Source: Cheiracanthium punctorium
Lineage: Eukaryota; Arthropoda; Arachnida; Araneae; Cheiracanthiidae
NCBI GenBank assembly: GCA_038373885.1
Contig: JAWZYV010013571.1
Location: 44,696-108,695 of the forward strand
Reading direction: 5' to 3'
Length of the DNA: 64,000 bases
The notes below the pieces were generated by a model, which saw only the letters and a list, made by a program, of their open reading frames with translations, was not told the origin of the DNA and did not search any database. A program made the position numbers and the translations under genes. Below are positions 57,198 to 64,000 of the stretch, piece by piece (position 1 is the stretch's first letter; every line of letters begins with the position of its first letter).

Positions 57198-60100
57198 AAT
57201 TTGCTCATCACCAATCATTTATATTGTTATCTCATATTTTATGTATGTACATATTGCCGATTTATTATCTACATTGTAAAAACATTGTTTTTCTTGACGT
57301 GACGACGCCTCTCATGGAGGTCCCATTTATTTAACGTGTGAACACAAATGGATTGTAACGAAGAAACTGGAAATGTAGCCATGAATGGCCTAGGTGTTCC
57401 ATGCTATAACATTTTGTCATGTCTTTGATAGTATACTGTTTCAAATTTCATTGAAGCTCGTTTTGCATGTACTTTTTCATCTGTGCAAAATTAGGAAGCT
57501 ACTAATATTTAAATGAACCCTTGTATCATTTCTTTATACTTATTCGCTTAGTAATGTTTAAGGGAAAAATGAAACTGTGATGTGCAATACATTTATCGTA
57601 ATGAAATATGTTCAAAGACTAAGCATGCGTTTTCTTTTCTTTTTTTTTAATCAAAAGTAATATTGTTTTATCTATTCCGTTTTAACTTGTTCAGTGAAAA
57701 ATAAATCTATTTCTCTAAAAATTCTTTAATGTTTATGCCTGTCGAATAATCATTAATTTATATTCTACGTATGGCTCTATGCAATCAATCGAAAAATAAA
57801 ATGAGAAAGCACTTAAAAAAAACTATTTAATGGTTACAAAACGCATTTGCAAACATTAGATGCACTTCAAAACTGAAAAGAGGGATAAAATTTTCCTTTT
57901 CAAAAAATACTGAAGCTTAGTTTTTCCCCCTCTCTGCTTCTATCCTGTTTTGTTGGTGGTGAATTCCAATGATACAGCCCGGATCACGTTTTACTTCACG
58001 AGCTTGAATTTTAAAAGCGCTTAAATTCTCAAAGTTAAAAAAATAAATAAATCGAATGCAGAATATTTCGAAAAGATAGCTCCTAAATCCCTCAAATAAT
58101 AAAGAAAAGAAATTTTGTATTGATTTATCAAAAAACTTCACATAGTAAGAAGTTTTATTATATCTCGCGTTTATTAAATTTATTGGATTATTCGGCAAAG
58201 TTACTGTAAATTGATATCTGCATTGAAAAGAAGTAAAATTTGATTATAGAAATCTCACGGTGGCTTTATGGAGGAATATTTTGAAGCAGTTTAAATACCA
58301 CTTGACTAAGTTAGGAATTGGCGCGTGGGTTTATTCCTTTAAATATTTGTAAATTTTACTCTCATCTCTAAGATAAAACATATGACTGTCAAAAGCTCAT
58401 TTATGATATAATGTGGTGACCTATATCCAACACAATTTAATTATTAATTAGATTGCTTATTTTCTGGTTTGTAAACCTTAACAAAAAATGACAAAATATT
58501 TGAAAAAGAAGGAATATTTTTCGCAACTTTTAAGTTTTCCATTGCAACTGCGAGATTTCAAATCAATCGACACATGTATTATTTTAACTTTGCATTGAAT
58601 ATTTTCTTCTCTATTTTGACATTTATATAAAACTAATATCAGATTGTCCGATGTTTCATAATACATAAGAGTATTTCTACATGATCGTAAACTCTGATAC
58701 ATGTTGGGTGTCTAATAGTAAAGTAGTAAATGAATTCGGATAGTTCCTTTGCTAAAGACTCGATACAATTATGATTGATGTACGAATTAAGACTACCAGA
58801 ATTTTATTGCAGTTAACTTTAATTACTTTAATAATGAGTATTGACCAATTATGTTCAACCGTTGCTCACGAATAAAAACATTAAGATGAGATATCTAGTG
58901 ATCGGAATTTCTTTAAGAGTAAAACCTTACTTCCAAAATATGACACAATATTGTGCTACTAAAAGTAAGAAATCTCTAAATTGTTTGTGATAGGTAAAAT
59001 GGTATTATTTTCTTTTTAACTTGATAAATTCCTACTACGTGGTTAGTCCGTCAAATTTTTAAAATACAGGATTTTTTTATATTGATAGATGCAGCTTGCA
59101 GCATTAAATTTTCTAGTCTATATTTCCGATGATTATTTCTGTCATTCTTTTTTTTCCTTTTTTTAATAAATACGCCAAAGAAATTTCGTTCCCGGATTTA
59201 CTCTCAAATTTCCGTAATCGGACTTAAAACATCTATTTACTGACAATCACCCAGTACTCTGTCTTTAGTTAATAAATTCCGTTCCATTTATTTAATTTTA
59301 AAGATAAACGCAGTGTGGGGTGGTCTGAGTTTTATGCCAGCGAAACAATGCAGCATATTTAAAACAGAATCAAAACTTGACATTTACGGAGACTTACAGT
59401 TAGCAAGTTTCGTCATTTGACCTTGCTTCGCCTTTGACACAATTTTAATTAGATACATATTACTGGCACCACCAGGATACGTTTGATGCATTTGAATATA
59501 AATTCATGGGAGAAATATAGTAAAAGAGAAAAACTGAAGAAACAGATAAAAAAATCACGACTATAAAGGCAGAGAAGTTTTGAAGTATGATAACTTAAGA
59601 CTAAAGAGTAAACAGACCGAAAAAAATGAGTACTGACGAACCTAATCTAAGGAATAACTATGTTAAAAAATTCTCCCTATGTTTCGTTGTAAAATATCTT
59701 CAAAATTTTATTTCAGCTTATGAATAAATTCAAATTCCGAGATCTTTTATTACTTTATGTATCCTATAGCGCACGCACACACACAAAGAAATTCCATTTT
59801 CAGAAAAGATTTTTTAATCTTGTATAAATCTTATTTGTAAGTATTTAGCATCTTACAAACGCGGGAAAGAAAGAACCACATATTACCGATAAAAAATATC
59901 GAGGTTTAGTTTCTCCGCTGCTTTTCAGTAAATGTTAATGACGTAACATTTTATGGCTTCAATTATAAAATCTGTCTTATTCTCAAAGCAAAAATCCGAT
60001 TCTCCATATTTCAAAGAAGAACCTTAAAATCTCAGAGAAAACTCTAAAGAAAGGTCCTTTTTGATTTATCGAAAATTTTTGCGCAGACCAAAATTTATAA

Positions 60101-62298
60101 ATCACACTCTCCTGTAATATAGTGAGTTATCTGTATTGGAAATAAATAAATGTCAAGAAATTATACGCCGACTAACTGATACAAGTTTTGTATATAATAT
60201 GATAATTTTCGTTTCATGTATCCAATTAAATTTGCTTATTTCTAATGGCGTTCAAGTTATCCTTCGGATGCTGACCATCTATGTTTGATAAAAGAAGTAT
60301 CAGTCAACCATTTTTAAGTTAACAAATAAATTTGTCATCTACAAAGTGGAAAAAGTACAAGGTTATTTTCAAATAAAATAATTAAGCAGCCAGTAATAAT
60401 TAAAACGCTGCTGAAATGGGTATTTTAAATACATGTCGGAAATTTTAGAATGTCTCAGGAACGTGAGGTTATTAAGTTTTCGAAATGAATAATGAAAAAT
60501 GAAAAATAAAAAACAAAACAAAATATAAATTTAAGAAATGAAAACGAAGATAATTGGTAAGTAACAAGTATCAAAAAAATTCTTCGTTATTTAAATAAAT
60601 ATAATAATAATACTGTTCTAAATATGCACTAATGAGTGAATGTCATTTTTCCCTTATAGGAGAAAAATGGTATATTATTTTTACAAAACTATTAGTTCAT
60701 TCTTCGCCTATTACATTTTACTGATTTACAAATTTATCAATGCATAGGTAACAAAAGCTGGAAAATTATATGCCAATGAACATCATTATTTTTACCTATG
60801 GCACACGATTGTTTTTATGTACCTGTACTCTACAGCTTTTAGATAAATTTCTACAGCAGCCTGGTTGTGTTCAGTAATGTGCATCCTGACATACCGAATT
60901 ACCCTTGCACAACTCCTCATTTTAATTTTATTTAGTAACAAAATTCTGAAACAATATGCTAAATAGCATATTACAACAATTATATATATAAAAAATTCAT
61001 TTAGAATTCGAGATACACAAAATAATGACATTTGAGACAACTCTTTTAATTATGCTGGAAACGCTTGAATAAGGCACATGCGATTTAATTTATTATATAT
61101 GCGCAATGTTAAATAACTTTAATTAAAAAAACTGTTCTGCACTCACCATTATCACACATCGTGGTGATTTAATAAATGCAAATTTACCGTGTTACTAATT
61201 TTAGGTAATCATTTTGAGATTTAAATAGCTAAGGAAACTGTAATACTAAATATATTTTTCTAAAACATTTTTTCTTTACATTTGCTGATAAACCATTGAA
61301 GAAGCAAAAAGTATTTCAAAATTTATAATAGTAAATAAAATGAAATGAAATAAATAACAGAAGAATTTCATTTCTCATGCAATTTGACAAATATGTGTGA
61401 CTTTGCATAATGCTGTATAACTTTCAGAACAATTTTTTTAACCCCCAATATTTGTTGTCCTATCACTTTCATAGACAGAATAACTTTTTTCGTTTAGAAC
61501 TTAGGAAATAATATAAGTGCTTGAAGTGGAAAAAGTCTTGATTGAAAATATTCACGTACCAGACATTTTTCTTGTTTCATATCTTGCTCAATTTTTCGGA
61601 TGGCAGATTGCTTCTTGTAGAGATTGTTCAAAAATGACTTCTGCAATCTAAAAAGAGGATTCTTTTATTTTAGACTTTTTGCTTTATGAGGGACTTCATT
61701 TTCTATTATTTGAAACTTGAATTATATTCCGTGTTTGATTTTTTACATATGAAAATGGTACATTTATGCTGATGTAACTATTGATTAGTTTGTATGATTC
61801 AAATAAAGTATTACTTATTTAATCTGCAAAAGAAATTCACCTTTTTTATTGACATGAAAAAAATTTCACACGATTCCGTACTGATGTACCCTGCGACTTT
61901 AATTAAGATTCCATAATAAACAAGGATTTACAATTATGAAAGGAAATGTACGTATAATCTCCACAGTTTAAAATGCACACACAAATTTGATATATTTAAA
62001 CAGTTTTCTACATGTATTGACTTTATAGGTCATTTTTTATTTTATTGCACCATGCAAATCGCCGTCTAGTAAACATTTATTAAAGTAAACTTTATAAAAG
62101 TCGTTTTTCAGCGTATCGCATATACAGTTTATTTTCCATATGTTGTTCATAAGGAAAACATAATTACAATGTACATTATGCTGCAGCAGTAGGTATTTTG
62201 AACACATTCGAAGGAAACTTACAGTTGCTTATGATTCTGTTTGCCCGGTCGCCTGTACGAGCTGTAGCGGGACGGTTGTAACTGTCGAGAAATGACGT
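57198..62298. other. No recognisable gene in 5 kb
   Basis: The first 150 bp may be 3' UTR of the LINE piece. After that I find only A+T-rich sequence with unrecognised short frames (57917-58198, 58478-58702, 60792-61040, all minus strand) and a brief CA run near 59770. No repeat family seen elsewhere in the window recurs here, so this is the least transposon-marked part and might be older single-copy DNA. Confidence 0.4.
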
Positions 62299-62345
62299 GC
62301 ATAGTTGGAGTTGGCAGCAATTAAGGAATATAATTAACTACTCTT
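62299..62345 (+). repeat. MITE-B-like terminus (solo)
   Basis: catagttggagttggcagca is followed by aaggaatataattaactact. The inner block is the MITE-B aattaaccactt subtype, though the outer 15 bp are rearranged. A right-hand MITE-B end lies at 63566-63606, so the pair could be one element expanded by insertions. Confidence 0.45.
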
Positions 62346-62389
62346 CGTAAACAGTTTATTATTTAAATATCGATTACAGACAGTAGTGA

Positions 62390-62623
62390 CTATTGTTGTT
62401 GTTTAATATCCAAAAGCGCCTTATGTGGGTTCCAAGGTTTTTGCTATCATAAAAATGCAAATTTGTTCGACAAGGGCTCGTAATCACGACAGATCAGCAA
62501 AGAAAATCAGTCTGGCAAGCAAAGGAACAGTTATTGAAGGACAAAGAATGCGAGTACTGCCTTAGGTATTTTCCTTCACGCAACATCGCCTAGATTGTTT
62601 TCTGGCAGATCAGCTATTAACAT
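62390..62623 (-). mobile_element. LINE 3' end, second copy of the 7.6-kb family
   Basis: It aligns to 7630-7880: the tails gttgttgtttaat and gttggtatttaat, then ggttccaaggtt, cagatcagcaaagaaaatc + agtctggcaa, gcgagtactgccttaggtat + tttcc. It is only about 230 bp long, so strongly 5'-truncated. On the minus strand it ends attaaacaacaacaatag, a CAA-rich tail. It is cut off by the MITE-A copy at 62624. Confidence 0.8.
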
Positions 62624-63051
62624 CAGCACCTCGTATATATAGAAAGCCTGAGAACAGAAACTTTTACGTCATCACTAGGTCCACTAAAATGACGTCATCA
62701 CATATTTATTTTCACAAAGTAAAACTATTAAAAATTTATGGTGAATTTACTCCCGCATAAAACATTTTAATGATTTAAGATAGAAAATTTAATTTTACGA
62801 CAAATAGGAAATTTTAACTATCACTAATTTATAATATGATATAGAAATAGATCATAGTAAATAATTTTTTATCAGAAAGGTATTTTAATTTTTATCTTTA
62901 ACTTAAGATATTTCCTAAAATTTGCATCATTCACCAGATATTTTAAATAGTTTTACTTTGTGAAAGGAAAACTGTGATGACGTCACCTTAACAGATCTAT
63001 TGACGGCGTAAAAGCTTCTGTTCTCAGGCCTTGTACATCAAGGAGGCACTG
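62624..63051. repeat. MITE-A copy, 428 bp
   Basis: The left end CAGCACCTCGTATATATAG and the right end ...ccttgtacatcaaggaggca-ctg are inverted copies. Exact CRE octamers lie at 62690-62697 and 62978-62985, one in each arm. The expected 7-bp flanks do not match, probably because of the adjacent second copy. Confidence 0.85.
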
Positions 63052-63052
63052 C

Positions 63053-63432
63053 ATTACTAGGCCTTCAAGTACTGACGACGTCACAATTTTCCTTTCAGAA
63101 AGTAAAACTATTTAAAAAGTCTGGTGAATGCTACAAATATTAGAAAATATCTGAAATAAAAAATTAAAATGAAAATATCTTTCTCATACAAAATTATTCA
63201 TTCCGATCTATTTCCTTATCATATTATCTAATTAGCCATGGTTAAAAGTCATTTGCCACAAAATAATATTTTTATCTCAAATTATTAAACTGTTGTTATT
63301 CATGAGTAAATTCGCCAGAAACTTTTTATAGTTTTATTTTTTGAAAATTAAACTTAAAAATGGACGCCTAATGACGACGTAAAATCATGGTCTCGTAGGA
63401 GTTGTTAGACTTTCTTTATCTAAGAGATGTGC
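63053..63432. repeat. MITE-A copy, adjacent to the previous one
   Basis: It follows directly, starting inside the left arm (gacgacgtcacaattttcct, aagtaaaactatttaaaaag, tggtgaatgctacaaatatt). It ends with a worn right arm (gactttctttatctaagaga + tgtg). Head-to-tail placement with a shared boundary suggests recombination between two copies or insertion next to an existing one. Confidence 0.75.
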
Positions 63433-63565
63433 TAACCCGTTGAGTACACTGTGTAGCATGGCGAAGAGCTCCGTTAGTCATATGAACTTTGACGGATTCT
63501 ATATACTATTCATCGGCAAGACAGGAATGATTTGTGTTATATTATAATTATAATTTGCTATTTTT

Positions 63566-63606
63566 AAAAAGTGGTGGGTTTTATTAAACAATTGTTGGCA
63601 GCTTTG
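63566..63606 (-). repeat. MITE-B terminus
   Basis: aaaaagtggtgggttttatt is followed by ttgttggcagctttg, a right-hand MITE-B end. The rest of the window to 64000 shows nothing I can annotate. Confidence 0.5.
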
Positions 63607-64000
63607 AACACATATTGCAACACAGTCCATATTTCTGACTTTTATGATCATTAGAGCATTTATAGCTCGTTTACAGGAGCTAAAAAAGTGTCATACATTT
63701 ATGCGTGTATTCGCCCTAAAAGTCGCATGGATGCGAGAGCGGTGTTAGCTTTGTACCTTTGTTTTTCGAAATGCATGTCTAAATGACATTGCTGAGGACA
63801 CATTTAAAGACTACATTTTCTATTAATTCAAGTATAGAAAACTAGACAAAAATCTGATAAAATGTAGGGTATGTTTTTTTTATCCCAAAGCAGGAAAATA
63901 TTATTTAAATTATTTTTACAAAGTGGCACAATGTTGCATAAATGCATTACTTATAAGTTTTATTCGCAGATAGCAATTTCCTTTAATATATCGGCCGTTA

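Noticed and set aside
1..64000. CRISPR array, prophage, operon or bacterial defence system
   Set aside because: No regularly spaced direct repeats with unique spacers and no bacterial gene organisation; the repeats present are transposons, tandem duplications and microsatellites.
1..64000. LTR retrotransposon or endogenous virus
   Set aside because: No paired long terminal repeats, primer-binding site, protease, integrase or envelope-like motif could be recognised.

Overview
The window reads as gene-poor, A+T-rich DNA from an arthropod nuclear genome. A spider or other arachnid fits best: the Tc1-type transposase, the Jockey-type LINE with a CAA-rich tail and the tRNA-derived SINEs resemble elements that are abundant there. 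That assignment rests on family resemblance, not on a search. I see no convincing host protein-coding gene. Almost every recognisable coding stretch is a transposon remnant, and most short open frames are chance frames. There is no bacterial-type operon, CRISPR array or rRNA gene. The stretch is probably intergenic or lies inside a very long intron.

Layout. 0-6 kb: a two-copy tandem repeat at the left edge, a solo pogo/Tigger-type end and the first copies of a palindromic MITE (here called MITE-A). 7.6-9.7 kb: a 5'-truncated, dead Jockey-like LINE on the minus strand; a second copy of its 3' end lies at 62.4 kb. 11.8-13 kb: a possible mariner remnant, a small palindromic MITE (MITE-B) and a MITE-A copy with a target-site duplication (TSD). 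15-21 kb: tandem duplications, an AT microsatellite, tRNA-derived SINE pieces, another MITE-A and a dispersed repeat pair. 22.8-25.6 kb: an internally deleted mariner and then a complete Tc1-like element with perfect 27-bp terminal inverted repeats (TIRs) and a TA duplication. Its transposase keeps the DD34E triad but is frameshifted near the N-terminus. 26-42 kb: nested palindromes, a SINE with a 13-bp TSD, a small hAT-like element, two more MITE-A copies, a CTCF-like site, and a 240-bp inverted repeat with a 4-nt loop at 41.0-41.2 kb.

44.2-49.4 kb is a nest of hAT elements. One is inserted in a MITE-B copy with the 8-bp duplication gttggcag. A second carries hAT transposase C-terminal remnants between ctctaatc duplications. 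A third lies between gactaatt duplications. 51.2-55.5 kb holds an old segmental duplication whose two halves have been separated by a MITE-B and by a pseudogene of a conserved arthropod protein family. 56.8-57.2 kb is the C-terminal end of another Jockey-like LINE. 57.2-62.3 kb is featureless to me. The right edge holds the LINE 3' end plus two head-to-tail MITE-A copies.

No genes here work together as a pathway. The coherent story is successive waves of transposition. The most interesting items are MITE-A (about 430-460 bp, CA...TG termini, 7-bp TSDs, exact CRE octamers in its arms), the large hairpin at 41 kb with a ribozyme-like motif, and the datable nested insertions at 44-46 kb.
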